DNA of 64,000 nucleotides from contig NZ_JQLI01000008.1 in the NCBI RefSeq assembly GCF_000744095.1, positions 2,976,001 to 3,040,000 of the forward strand. The letters are read 5' to 3'. Both the position numbers and the translations under genes were made by a program. The stretch is from Cupriavidus necator A5-1 (GTDB taxonomy: Bacteria; Pseudomonadota; Gammaproteobacteria; Burkholderiales; Burkholderiaceae). The notes under the pieces were generated by a model, which was not told the DNA's origin, did no database searches, and saw only the letters and a list, made by a program, of their open reading frames with translations. Position 1 is the stretch's first letter. Each line of letters begins with the position of its first letter. Of this stretch, positions 1-7,853 are shown one piece after another.

Positions 1-169
1 CCATCCGGGCGCTTTCGTCACGACCTGCCACAGCGGCGTCACGCTGGCGGCCGCGCACGCCTTCCTGGTCGCCCCGTGGGTGGCCGGCGGCGCGCAGCCA
101 CCGGGCCTCGACGTCTTTGCGGGCGACCGCTTCCTGAATGCCAACCAGCCTTTCCATCATGCCCACTGA
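1..169 (+). CDS. C-terminal end of FAD-dependent amine/D-amino-acid oxidoreductase (partial)
   Basis: Only the last 55 codons are in the window, reading in frame from base 2 to a TGA at 167-169. The segment begins with HPGAFVTTCHSGVTLAAAHA, the closing FAD-contact region of DadA/sarcosine-oxidase-like flavoproteins, in which a CHSG-type turn precedes the last helix. The next gene, a [2Fe-2S] subunit, starts inside it (overlap 11 bp), so the two are translationally coupled. By analogy with LhpB/F/E D-hydroxyproline dehydrogenase and the HcnABC and octopine-oxidase families, this would be the substrate-oxidising flavin subunit. The substrate cannot be told from this fragment. Confidence 0.7.
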   Translation, partial: HPGAFVTTCHSGVTLAAAHAFLVAPWVAGGAQPPGLDVFAGDRFLNANQPFHHAH

Positions 170-524
170 GCGCTTGTTCCAACGGATCGCCCCGCCTGCA
201 GGCAGTGCCGGCACGCCCACGGTCACCATCGAATTCAACGGCGCCCCGCTCCACGTGCCGGCACAGTGCAGCGTCGCCGCGGCACTGCTGGCCAGCGGTG
301 TGACGCGCTTCCGCAATTCCCCCGTCAGCGGCGCACCGCGCGCGCCGTACTGCATGATGGGCGTGTGCTTCGAATGCCTGATGGAAATCGACGGCGAGCC
401 CAGCCGACAGAGCTGCCTGGTCACGGTGCGCGAGGGGATGCGCGTGCGCACCCAGGATGGTGCCCGTACGCTGCCGTTGCCGCCCGTGCAGATCGATCAC
501 GCCGAGGAGGTCGAGCATGGCTGA
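159..524 (+). CDS. (2Fe-2S)-binding subunit of heteromeric amine/D-amino-acid dehydrogenase
   Basis: A 121-residue protein with a plant-type [2Fe-2S] cluster: Cys65, Cys70, Cys73 and Cys86 (C-x4-C-x2-C-x12-C). This is the small electron-transfer subunit pattern of HcnA, LhpF and OoxA-type proteins. It would pass electrons from the flavin subunit encoded just upstream to the flavin/Fe-S subunit downstream. The ATG at 159 overlaps the preceding stop by 11 bp. An in-frame ATG at 138 would add seven residues and is less economical. Its stop overlaps the next start by 8 bp, so the three genes form one coupled translation unit. Family assignment is firm; substrate is unknown. Confidence 0.8.
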   Translation: MPTERLFQRIAPPAGSAGTPTVTIEFNGAPLHVPAQCSVAAALLASGVTRFRNSPVSGAPRAPYCMMGVCFECLMEIDGEPSRQSCLVTVREGMRVRTQDGARTLPLPPVQIDHAEEVEHG

Positions 525-1896
525 CATGGAAATCGATATCGCCATCATCGGCGCGGGCCCGGCCGGCATGGCTGCCGCGGTGGCCGCCGCCGCAAACGGC
601 GCGCGCGTGGCGCTGCTCGACGAGCAGGATGCCTGCGGCGGACAGATCTATCGCGCGATCCAGAGCGCCACGCCGGAACGCCTGCGCATACTCGGCCCCG
701 ACTACGCCGCGGGGCGCGCGCTGGCCGACCGGTTCGCCGCCTGCGGCGCGCTGCATATCACCGGTGCGGCGATCTGGCAGGTCACCCGCGAGCACACCGT
801 TCACTACCTGCGCGGAGGCAGCGTCGGCAGCCTGCAGGCAAGGCAGGTCATCCTGTGCACGGGCGCCATGGAACGCCCCTTCCCGATTCCAGGCTGGACC
901 CTGCCCGGCGTACTGACCGCCGGCGCCGCGCAGATCCTGCTCAAGAGCGCCGACGTGGTACCCGCCGAACCCGTGGTGCTGGCCGGCTGCGGGCCGCTGC
1001 TCTACCTGCTGGGATGGCAGTACGTTCGCGCCGGGGTGCCGATCCGCGCGATCGTCGATACGACCGACGGCGCCGACCACCAGCGAGCGCTCGCGCACCT
1101 GGGCGGCGCCCTCGCCGGCTGGCGCTACCTGAAAAAAGGGCTGGCGTTGATGCGAACGCTCAAGCGCAGCGGCGTGCCGTTCTACAAGGGCGCCACCGCC
1201 CTGCAGGTGGAAGGCGAGACGGACGTGCAGGCATTGCGCTTCACCAGCGGCGGCAAGGCCCAGCGCATCAAGACGCGCGCCGTGCTGCTGCACCAGGGCG
1301 TGGTGCCGAACACCCAGTTCACCTGGGCCCTGCGCGCCGCGCATCGCTGGGACGAAGCCCAGCTTTGCTGGCAACCCGTGGTCGATGAATGGGGCTCGCT
1401 GGACATCCCCGGCATTTCGGTCGCAGGCGACGGCGGCGGTATCGGCGGCGCCGTCGCTGCCGCCCTGCAGGGCGAGCTGGCCGGCCTTGCCGCGGCCCAT
1501 AATGTCGGCAAGCTCGACGTGGCGCAACGTGACCGGCTGGCGGCGCCGCTACGCGCGGCGCTTCGGTCCAACCTCAGGATCCGGCCTTTCCTCGATGCGT
1601 TGTACCGCCCCAAGACGGCAAACCGCGTGCCGGCTGACGATGTGGTCGTCTGCCGCTGCGAGGAAGTGACCGCTGGCGATATCCGCGGCTTTGTAGAGCT
1701 CGGCTGCAGCGGCCCCAATCAGACCAAGTCTTTTGGACGATGCGGCATGGGTCCGTGCCAGGGCCGCCAGTGCGGACTGACCGTGACCGAGATCATCGCC
1801 GACGCGCGCAAGGTATCGCCGCAGGAAGTCGGCTACTACCGCATCCGTCCGCCCATCAGGCCGATCACGCTTGGAGAGCTGGCCCGTGAAGCCTGA
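517..1896 (+). CDS. FAD/NAD(P)-binding subunit with C-terminal BFD-like [2Fe-2S] domain (HcnB/LhpE/SoxA-like)
   Basis: A 459-residue protein. An N-terminal Rossmann motif GAGPAG (residues 12-17) binds FAD and a second GCGP nucleotide site lies near residue 155. The C-terminus carries a cysteine set (Cys379, Cys381, Cys409, Cys414, Cys419) in the context CRCEE...GMGPCQGRQC, typical of the BFD-like domain of HcnB, LhpE and sarcosine oxidase alpha subunits. It probably completes the heterotrimeric dehydrogenase and carries electrons to an acceptor. The start at 517 lies inside the preceding gene's end. The next gene begins at 1886, overlapping this stop, which shows continued operon coupling. 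Confidence 0.82.
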   Translation: MADMEIDIAIIGAGPAGMAAAVAAAANGARVALLDEQDACGGQIYRAIQSATPERLRILGPDYAAGRALADRFAACGALHITGAAIWQVTREHTVHYLRGGSVGSLQARQVILCTGAMERPFPIPGWTLPGVLTAGAAQILLKSADVVPAEPVVLAGCGPLLYLLGWQYVRAGVPIRAIVDTTDGADHQRALAHLGGALAGWRYLKKGLALMRTLKRSGVPFYKGATALQVEGETDVQALRFTSGGKAQRIKTRAVLLHQGVVPNTQFTWALRAAHRWDEAQLCWQPVVDEWGSLDIPGISVAGDGGGIGGAVAAALQGELAGLAAAHNVGKLDVAQRDRLAAPLRAALRSNLRIRPFLDALYRPKTANRVPADDVVVCRCEEVTAGDIRGFVELGCSGPNQTKSFGRCGMGPCQGRQCGLTVTEIIADARKVSPQEVGYYRIRPPIRPITLGELAREA

Positions 1897-3043
1897 TACC
1901 GCAATGGGGGCCGATGTCATTGTCATCGGCGGCGGGCTGCAGGGTACCTCCAGCGCGCTGCACCTGGCTCGCCGGGGCCTGCGTGTCACGCTGCTGGAAG
2001 CCGAGTATTGCGGCCGGCACGCCTCCGGCGTCAATGCAGGGGGCGTGCGCACGCTGGGCCGGCACGTCGCCGAGATCCCGCTCGCATTGGCCTCGCGCGA
2101 GCTGTGGCACCGCCTCGACGAGCTGACCGGCGACGACGCGGACTTCGTGCCGAGCGGACAGCTGAAAGTGGCGGAGACCGACGCGGAACTCGATGCCCTG
2201 CGCCAACGCGTGGAGGACCTCGAGGCCCTCGGCTTCACCCACGAGACCATCGTTGACGGGCACACCGTGCGCGAACTCGTGCCCGCCATTGCGCCGCATG
2301 TGACGGGCGCAATCTGGGTGCAAGACGATGGCCATGCGTTGCCCTATCGTGCCGTCACCGCCTTCCGCAGGGCCGCCGAGCGCGCGGGCGTGAGCGTGCA
2401 TGAAGCCACGCCGGCACAGCGCGTGGCGTACACGGGCAACCAATGGCAGGTGGACACGCCGCGCGGCGTTTTCCGCGCAGCCCGGCTGGTCAACACAGCC
2501 GGCGCCTGGGCAGGCGAGTTCGCGGCGCAGATCGGCGAACCGGTGCCGGTCGAGGCGGGCGGACTGATGCTGATGATCACCCATCGTGTCGCGCCGTTCG
2601 TCAAACCCGTCCTTGGCGCGACCGGGCGTGCGCTCTCGTTCAAGCAGTTTGCCAACGGCACGGTACTGATCGGCGGCGGCCTGCGCTGTCCGGCGGACAT
2701 CGAGGCGCGTCACGGTGACGTCGACATGCTCAAACTCGGCACCAGCGCGCAGACCGTGACCGCTCTCTTCCCGCATCTCGGCCCGCTCGGGATCAATCGC
2801 GCGTGGGCCGGCGTGGAGGCCTTCATGCCCGACCAGATCCCGGTCATCGGTCCCAGCCGCACGGCGCCGGGCGTGGTGCACGCGTTCGGGTTTTCCGCAC
2901 ATGGCTTCGAGCTGGGGCCAATCGTCGGGCAGATCGTTGCCGAGCTGGTCACCGAAGGACGCAGTACATTGCCGATCGATGCCTTTGCCGTCGACCGCTT
3001 CAGCAGACCCCGCGCCGCCGTTGCAGGCGCGTTGCGGGACTAG
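1886..3043 (+). CDS. FAD-dependent oxidoreductase (DadA/glycine-oxidase family)
   Basis: About 385 residues with an N-terminal dinucleotide-binding motif (VIVIGGGLQGTSSALHLARRG) and a C-terminal GFSAHGFELGP motif that closes the FAD site in glycine/sarcosine/D-amino-acid oxidases. The chosen start is GTG at 1886, because GGAGAG at 1872-1877 gives a well-spaced ribosome site and because it overlaps the previous stop like the other genes here. ATG at 1904 is the alternative. This is a second DadA-like flavoprotein beside the one ending at 169, so the operon may oxidise two related amines, or racemic forms of one. The downstream RidA gene fits release of an imine product. Confidence 0.78.
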   Translation: MKPDTAMGADVIVIGGGLQGTSSALHLARRGLRVTLLEAEYCGRHASGVNAGGVRTLGRHVAEIPLALASRELWHRLDELTGDDADFVPSGQLKVAETDAELDALRQRVEDLEALGFTHETIVDGHTVRELVPAIAPHVTGAIWVQDDGHALPYRAVTAFRRAAERAGVSVHEATPAQRVAYTGNQWQVDTPRGVFRAARLVNTAGAWAGEFAAQIGEPVPVEAGGLMLMITHRVAPFVKPVLGATGRALSFKQFANGTVLIGGGLRCPADIEARHGDVDMLKLGTSAQTVTALFPHLGPLGINRAWAGVEAFMPDQIPVIGPSRTAPGVVHAFGFSAHGFELGPIVGQIVAELVTEGRSTLPIDAFAVDRFSRPRAAVAGALRD

Positions 3044-3084
3044 CCATCTTTCTTGTTCAACCCTGAGCCTTGAGAACATACACA

Positions 3085-3438
3085 ATGAGCGAAATCCAGC
3101 GCTTCGATTCCAGCAAACGCCTGTCGCGCATCGTCGTGCACAACGGCGTGGTCTACGTAGCCGGCGTCACCGCAAGTGACACCTCCGGCGATATCGGCAC
3201 GCAAACCCGCGACGTTCTTGCCAAGATCGAGGGCTATCTCTCCAGCGTCGGCAGCGACAAGACCAGACTGCTGTCCGCGCAGATCTGGCTCAAGGACATC
3301 GACAGCGATTTCGCCGGCATGAACGCGGCCTGGGAAGCGTGGATTCCGGAAGATGCCCTGCCGACCCGCGCCACCTGCGAAGCGAAGCTGGCCCGACCGG
3401 AATTGCTGGTCGAGATTATCGTGACTGCGGCGGTCTGA
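3085..3438 (+). CDS. RidA/YjgF family 2-iminoacid (enamine/imine) deaminase
   Basis: A 117-residue protein of normal RidA length. It has a family-type N-terminus (S-x-x-VVHNGVVYVAG) and the C-terminal active-site region TRATCEAKLARPELLVEI, containing the arginine that binds the substrate carboxylate and the glutamate that activates water. RidA proteins hydrolyse reactive imines to ketones or ketoacids plus ammonia. Placed 41 bp after two flavin amine oxidases, it most likely clears their imine product. The start at 3085 gives the standard N-terminus; an alternative upstream start would add only five unusual residues. It is the last gene of the operon. Confidence 0.85.
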   Translation: MSEIQRFDSSKRLSRIVVHNGVVYVAGVTASDTSGDIGTQTRDVLAKIEGYLSSVGSDKTRLLSAQIWLKDIDSDFAGMNAAWEAWIPEDALPTRATCEAKLARPELLVEIIVTAAV

Positions 3439-3508
3439 TGACCATCCGATATCGATAGCGGCCCGTGAAGCGGCCTGTCCCGCGTTGAGTGACCGGACAG
3501 CGCCGCCT

Positions 3509-4426
3509 TCAGTTCGTCGCCTCGGCAGCCTTTGCCCGCTCCTCCGCCGCTTCGTGCCGGCGCGAGCCGAAGCGCCGCGCGTACTGCCATGTAAATTCCG
3601 CGCCCAGCAGGAATATCTGCGCGGAGTAGTACACCCACAGCAGCAGCACCACCAGCGACCCGGCTGCCCCATACCCGTTGGCCACACCGCTCTTGCCGAT
3701 ATACAGGCCGATCAGGAACTTCCCGAGCGTAAACAGCAGCGCCGTCACCCCTGCCCCCAGCCACACGTCGGGCCATCGCACTTTCACGCGGGGCATGATC
3801 TTGTAGATCATCGCGAACACCAGCGTGATCAGAACCAGGCTGACGATCATATCGAGCACGTGCCCGATCAGCTCCTCCAAGCCAAACAGCGGCCCCCACA
3901 GCCGGTTCAGTGCCGAGATGGCCGCGCTCAGCACCAGCGACACCACCAGCAGGAAGCCGATGCCGAGGATCATGCCGAAGGACAGCAACCTCGCGCGCAG
4001 CAGCGCCAGGATGCCGGAGGTCTTGCGGCGCTCCGGCACGCGCCAGATCCGGTCCAGCGCTGACTGCAGCTCCGCGAATACCGTGGTCGCGCCCACCAGC
4101 AGGACGAATACGCCAAGCACGGCGGTCAGCGTGCTGGCAGCCGGCTCGCTGACTGCCAGCAACATGGTCTCGATGGTCTTGGCCCCATCCGGCCCCAGCA
4201 GGCCCTGCAGCTGCGCCACCACCTCGCCGCGCGCGGCTTCGGCCCCGAACACCACGCCTGCCACCGAGATCACGATCAGCAGCAGCGGCGCGATGGAAAA
4301 GACGGTGTAGTAAGCCAGGGCCGCGCCCATGCTGGGCGCGTAGTCGTCGATCCAGGCACTGACCGTGTCCCGGAGCAGTTCGTAGAGGAGGCGAGGTGAG
4401 GACGCAATAGCGGACAGGGACGGCAT
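3509..4426 (-). CDS. YihY/virulence factor BrkB family inner-membrane protein
   Basis: A 305-residue polytopic membrane protein. The family signature DDYAPSMGAALAYYTVFSIAP is followed by about six hydrophobic helices and the conserved C-terminal region with GAAGSLVVLLLWVYYSAQI, ending in a charged, Ala/Glu-rich cytoplasmic tail. Members of the family were once misannotated as ribonuclease BN; their function is still poorly defined. The start at 4426 (MPSLSAIASS) is preferred because the open frame upstream is basic, low in hydrophobicity and unlike the family. It is convergent with the RidA operon and stands alone. Confidence 0.8.
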   Translation of the reverse strand: MPSLSAIASSPRLLYELLRDTVSAWIDDYAPSMGAALAYYTVFSIAPLLLIVISVAGVVFGAEAARGEVVAQLQGLLGPDGAKTIETMLLAVSEPAASTLTAVLGVFVLLVGATTVFAELQSALDRIWRVPERRKTSGILALLRARLLSFGMILGIGFLLVVSLVLSAAISALNRLWGPLFGLEELIGHVLDMIVSLVLITLVFAMIYKIMPRVKVRWPDVWLGAGVTALLFTLGKFLIGLYIGKSGVANGYGAAGSLVVLLLWVYYSAQIFLLGAEFTWQYARRFGSRRHEAAEERAKAAEATN

Positions 4427-4788
4427 CGCGCGGGGAAATGAGGACACTGAATGACCCGTTCTTGCAATTCTCGTTCCCGCCGGCTTGGCAACGCTGTCCT
4501 GGCGGGAGTGGCGGCGGGCAGACGCGGCGCCCTGCGCTTTTTTCCCACGCATCCGTGCCTGATGGATTGCATCCTTTACAACTGGCGCCTGCCACCGGAT
4601 GGCCAATCTGCCATGGCAGCCGAGGCGAATGCTGCGGACGCTAATCAACAACACGCGCGCGTAACTAACCCGCCCCGGTGTCGATGGCAAGTCTCGTAAA
4701 TCACCGTTGCAAAATCAAACAGAATGTCAGGGGCCTCGGCGCTAAAGTGGCTATTCCCTTGCCTGTAGGCACTCTAGGAGGTACACGA
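4427..4788. other. Intergenic region between divergent genes (362 bp)
   Basis: Separates the leftward YihY gene from a rightward secreted-protein gene and must hold both promoters. A strong ribosome site, TAGGAGGT at 4775-4782, precedes the ATG at 4789. No recognisable gene or repeat was seen. Open frames that run through here continue neighbouring genes without family-like sequence. Confidence 0.5.
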
Positions 4789-5178
4789 ATGAAGCAACAT
4801 CTGGCGAAATCCCTGTTGATGGCTGGCGCGATGATCGCGTCCTACCCGCTGTTCGCACAGCAGGCCCAGCCCCTTCAGCCGGCCCAGCCGATGCCCATGA
4901 CTCAGCCGATGCAATCCACCCAGCCGGCGCCATCCGCCCAGACCACGCAAGCCATGCCGGCGGCAGCGCCGATGGCCCAGGGAACGGTACCCGCCGCGCG
5001 CGACCCCTATGCGCAACCTGCCGGCCAGGCAGCCGCGCCCGGCATGGCGCCCGCACCGGGCGCCCCGGCGCTGGCCGGCAGCCCTGATCCGTCGCTGGAC
5101 CCCGCCAACCGGACCCTGCCTCCCGATGCGCTCGGGACCCGTGTGGGCCAGCGCAGCCCGTTCCTCGACGGCGCCTGA
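4789..5178 (+). CDS. Small secreted Pro/Gln/Ala/Met-rich protein, unknown function
   Basis: A 129-residue protein that I do not recognise. Residues 1-24 form a signal peptide (basic MKQHLAKS, hydrophobic core, cleavage after SYPLFA). The mature part is low complexity, rich in Pro, Gln, Met and Ala with repeated QPM/QPAQPM units, then a short tail DPANRTLPPDALGTRVGQRS that is less repetitive and may be the conserved portion. It is expected to be periplasmic and disordered. A near-consensus ribosome site sits 6 bp before the start. No neighbour suggests a role. Confidence 0.6.
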   Translation: MKQHLAKSLLMAGAMIASYPLFAQQAQPLQPAQPMPMTQPMQSTQPAPSAQTTQAMPAAAPMAQGTVPAARDPYAQPAGQAAAPGMAPAPGAPALAGSPDPSLDPANRTLPPDALGTRVGQRSPFLDGA

Positions 5179-5285
5179 GCCTCTGACAGCTTTCCCGCGC
5201 GCTGCGCGTCCCTGAACGGCAGCGCGGCGCCGGTCCGCAGCGGGCGGATCGCGCGCCTGCCTCACCCTCTCCCGCGCATACCGGG

Positions 5286-6698
5286 TCAGACCTTCGCCTC
5301 GATCACGGACAAAGTACCCCCGGCATTGCGGTTCCTGACACCCGTAGCTAGCAGCGCCAGCGACGCCACCAACGCAGGCACCGCCAGCAATCCAAAGATT
5401 GTCGTAAAGCTCCACCCGAGCCCGACCAGCTGGGCGCCGAGCAGTGCCCCGCTGATGCCCCCGAAACGCCCCATGCCAAGCATCCACGACACGCCGGTGG
5501 CACGGCAATTGGTGGGGTAGAACGCCGCCGCCAGCGTTGGCATGGAGGACTGCGCACCGTTCATGCAGATGCCGGCGCCAAAGACCAGCACGCCCAGCAG
5601 CACCAGGCTGCCGGCACCATAGCCGACCGTGAAGATCAGCACGCCCGCCACGGCATAGGCAAGCGCCACCACGCGATAAGGACTGGACCGGTCCATCAGC
5701 CACCCCGTTGCCACGGTGCCAACGCAGCCACCCAGCGGGAACAGCGCCGTAATGATCGCCGCGCTCTGGATTGGCAGACCGGTGTCGGTGATCAGGGTCG
5801 GCAACCAGCTGGTCAGCAGGTAGAAGACCAGCAGGCCCATGAAATACGTGACCCACAGCATCACCGAGCTCAAGGCGAACCGGTGCGAGAGGATCTGCCC
5901 CAGCGGCGAACACTGCACGCTCTCGCCTTGCTCCCTGACGACAAAGGTCTCCGCGCCGGTCAGTCGTGCCGGCGCAATCCGCGCCAGCACCTGCGCAATG
6001 CGGGCGGCCGGCGCGTGATGCGTCACCATGAAGCGCACCGATTCGGGAAGCATCGCCACCAGGGCGATGGCGAGCAGCAACGGTGCAACGCCACCTACCA
6101 CCAGCACAGACGTCCAGCCATACTCCGGGATCAGCCATGCCGCGACAAACCCGCCCGCGGATGCGCCCAGCGTAAAGCCGCAGAACATGGTGTTGACCGC
6201 CAGCCCGCGCCGCTTCGCCGGCGAGTACTCGGACATCAGCGTGACGGCATTTGGCATCGCTGCCCCAAGGCCGATGCCCGTCAGGAAACGCATCACCGTC
6301 AGCGCCTCGATCGACCCGGCGGTGGCCGACGCCAGGCTCCATCCGCCGAACCACAGGATCGAGACGACCAGCACGATCTTCCTGCCGATCCTGTCGGCAA
6401 GCGGCCCCGCCAGCAGTGCGCCGGCAGCGAGCCCGAACAGCGCGGCACTCATGACCGGGCCGAGCGCGGACTTGCTGACGCCCCATTGCTTGACCAGTGC
6501 CGGCGCGATAAACCCGATGGCGGCGGTGTCGAAGCCATCGGCCGCGAGGATCAGGAAGCAGAGGACCAAAATGATCCACTGGAAGCCGGAGAATTTATGC
6601 GAGTCGATGAAGTCCTGGACATCGATCTCGGTAGTGGTGGCGGCGTGCGCGCCGGGCGGCGACGGGGTCGCGCCAGCGGGGGATGAATAGCTCGTCAT
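5286..6698 (-). CDS. MFS transporter, aromatic acid:H+ symporter type (PcaK/BenK-like)
   Basis: A 470-residue protein with 12 predicted membrane helices. The N-terminal helix contains AADGFDTAAIGFIAP, the D-G-[FY]-D motif typical of aromatic acid:H+ symporters (PcaK, BenK, MhpT). It is followed by the MFS loop GPLADRIGRK between helices 2 and 3. It would import an aromatic carboxylate. The start at 6698 is chosen because GGAG lies at proper distance upstream and the cytoplasmic N-terminus has family-like length. It is separated from the GntR gene by a terminator and lies next to the Rieske catabolic cluster, so uptake of that cluster's substrate is a reasonable inference. Confidence 0.82.
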   Translation of the reverse strand: MTSYSSPAGATPSPPGAHAATTTEIDVQDFIDSHKFSGFQWIILVLCFLILAADGFDTAAIGFIAPALVKQWGVSKSALGPVMSAALFGLAAGALLAGPLADRIGRKIVLVVSILWFGGWSLASATAGSIEALTVMRFLTGIGLGAAMPNAVTLMSEYSPAKRRGLAVNTMFCGFTLGASAGGFVAAWLIPEYGWTSVLVVGGVAPLLLAIALVAMLPESVRFMVTHHAPAARIAQVLARIAPARLTGAETFVVREQGESVQCSPLGQILSHRFALSSVMLWVTYFMGLLVFYLLTSWLPTLITDTGLPIQSAAIITALFPLGGCVGTVATGWLMDRSSPYRVVALAYAVAGVLIFTVGYGAGSLVLLGVLVFGAGICMNGAQSSMPTLAAAFYPTNCRATGVSWMLGMGRFGGISGALLGAQLVGLGWSFTTIFGLLAVPALVASLALLATGVRNRNAGGTLSVIEAKV

Positions 6699-7030
6699 GA
6701 GCGTTGTCTCCGGTTCGGAGGCGTGCGGCAGGCAGTCGTCCGTGCCCCTCTGGTTTGGTCGTGATCGACAAGGCATTGCTGTCGACGCTTGATGGCCGGC
6801 GATGGATTGCCGGCGGAAACCAGTCTATCGAGTGGAACCGGGAAGGTTTTGTACGCGGCGAGGCCCACTTTTCTGCAGGTATCGCTCTTTAAGCGCTGCC
6901 GGTTTGCTCCCTCTCTTGCAAGCGGGAGAGGAAGCACCCAAGCGGGAAATGAAAAGAGCCGCGGCATAGACCGCGGCCCCAGACTACTTACAAAGCTTCC
7001 AATCGGCATGGCCAGCGTGCAGATCTGACA
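6699..7030. other. Intergenic region upstream of MFS gene (332 bp)
   Basis: Contains the terminator hairpin of the GntR gene near 6952-6977 and the promoter region of the leftward MFS gene. I see no gene and no clear operator. It has none of the TATGCAG-type repeats found elsewhere in this cluster. Confidence 0.5.
6952..6977 (-). terminator. Rho-independent terminator of GntR gene
   Basis: On the minus strand a perfect 7-bp stem GCCGCGG / CCGCGGC with a 6-nt loop is followed by TCTTTTC. It lies about 55 bp after the GntR stop codon. Confidence 0.65.
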
Positions 7031-7759
7031 CTACGCCGCGCTAACAAATAACCGCATCGCAGGCATCACCTGCGATGCCTGTTCAGGCCGATCCAGCGCA
7101 CTCTCCAGATTCATGCGTGCCACGTTGACATGCTCCGTCGCGAGCGCCTGCGCGCGCGCGCCTTCGCCGCGCCGTATGGCGTCGAACAGGCTGTGATGCT
7201 GCCGGTGCGCATAGACCAGCCATTGCCCGCCCTCCTCCACCGCCGACTGCATCGGCAACATGGCGCTGGCCGCCGCGAATGGCAACCGGTTATTGAGTTC
7301 GATGGCCCGTGCCAGCGCACTGTTGCCGCTGCCCTCGACGATCAGCGCGTGAAAGCGATCGTTCATATTGCTGTACGCGACATAGTCGTCGTAGTCGAGC
7401 TGCGCCTTGGTCAGGACCCGGTCGCCTTCGCGCAGGCAGTCCTGCAGGTCCAGCGAGAGCTGCCGCGACAGCCCATGCTCGGCCACCAGCCGCGCGGCCA
7501 TGCCCTCCAGGTGTCCGCGAACCGCGATCGCATCCTGGATCTCCCGCGGCGTGAAGCGGCGCATCATGTAGCCGCTGCTCGGCGACGGCTCGATCAGCCC
7601 TTCCTGCTCCAGCGCGGCGAGCGCAAGCCGGACCGGCGTGCGCGAGACGCCGAGCTTCTCGGCCAGCGGGATCTCGGCCAGGCGGGCGCCCGGTTCGAAT
7701 TCACCCTTCAGGATCAGGTCGCGCAGTTGCACCAAAACCCGTGTCTGGTGGGATTCCAT
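7031..7759 (-). CDS. GntR family transcriptional regulator (FCD/FadR subfamily)
   Basis: A 242-residue regulator. An N-terminal winged helix-turn-helix (residues ~8-70; LAEKLGVSRTPVRLALAALE is the recognition region) is joined to an all-helical FCD effector domain (RGHLEGMAARLVAEHG, then NDRFHALI and a late HHSLFDAI with metal-type histidines). Such proteins usually repress catabolic operons until a carboxylate effector binds. It follows the ferredoxin reductase gene on the same strand with a 94-bp gap. Its own upstream region carries two direct CTGCATAC repeats 21 bp apart, matching half-sites before the Rieske operon, so autoregulation and control of the cluster are likely. Start 7759 has GAGGGT upstream; longer in-frame starts exist. 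Confidence 0.85.
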   Translation of the reverse strand: MESHQTRVLVQLRDLILKGEFEPGARLAEIPLAEKLGVSRTPVRLALAALEQEGLIEPSPSSGYMMRRFTPREIQDAIAVRGHLEGMAARLVAEHGLSRQLSLDLQDCLREGDRVLTKAQLDYDDYVAYSNMNDRFHALIVEGSGNSALARAIELNNRLPFAAASAMLPMQSAVEEGGQWLVYAHRQHHSLFDAIRRGEGARAQALATEHVNVARMNLESALDRPEQASQVMPAMRLFVSAA

Positions 7760-7791
7760 TACACCCTCGTCAAGTGGTGGCCACGGCCCGC

Positions 7792-7825
7792 CTGCATACG
7801 AGGTTGGCCGGGCTGCATACATATG
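7792..7825. promoter_or_regulatory. Candidate GntR operator: tandem CTGCATAC repeats
   Basis: CTGCATAC occurs at 7792-7799 and 7813-7820, exactly 21 bp (two helical turns) apart, upstream of the GntR start. The second copy also belongs to a near-palindrome GCATA-CA-TATGC at 7814-7825. The same half-site recurs at 12347-12379 and 14444-14474. Binding by the GntR protein is inference. Confidence 0.45.
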
Positions 7826-7853
7826 CGTCATGGTACACCAGGCCAGCGTCGCC

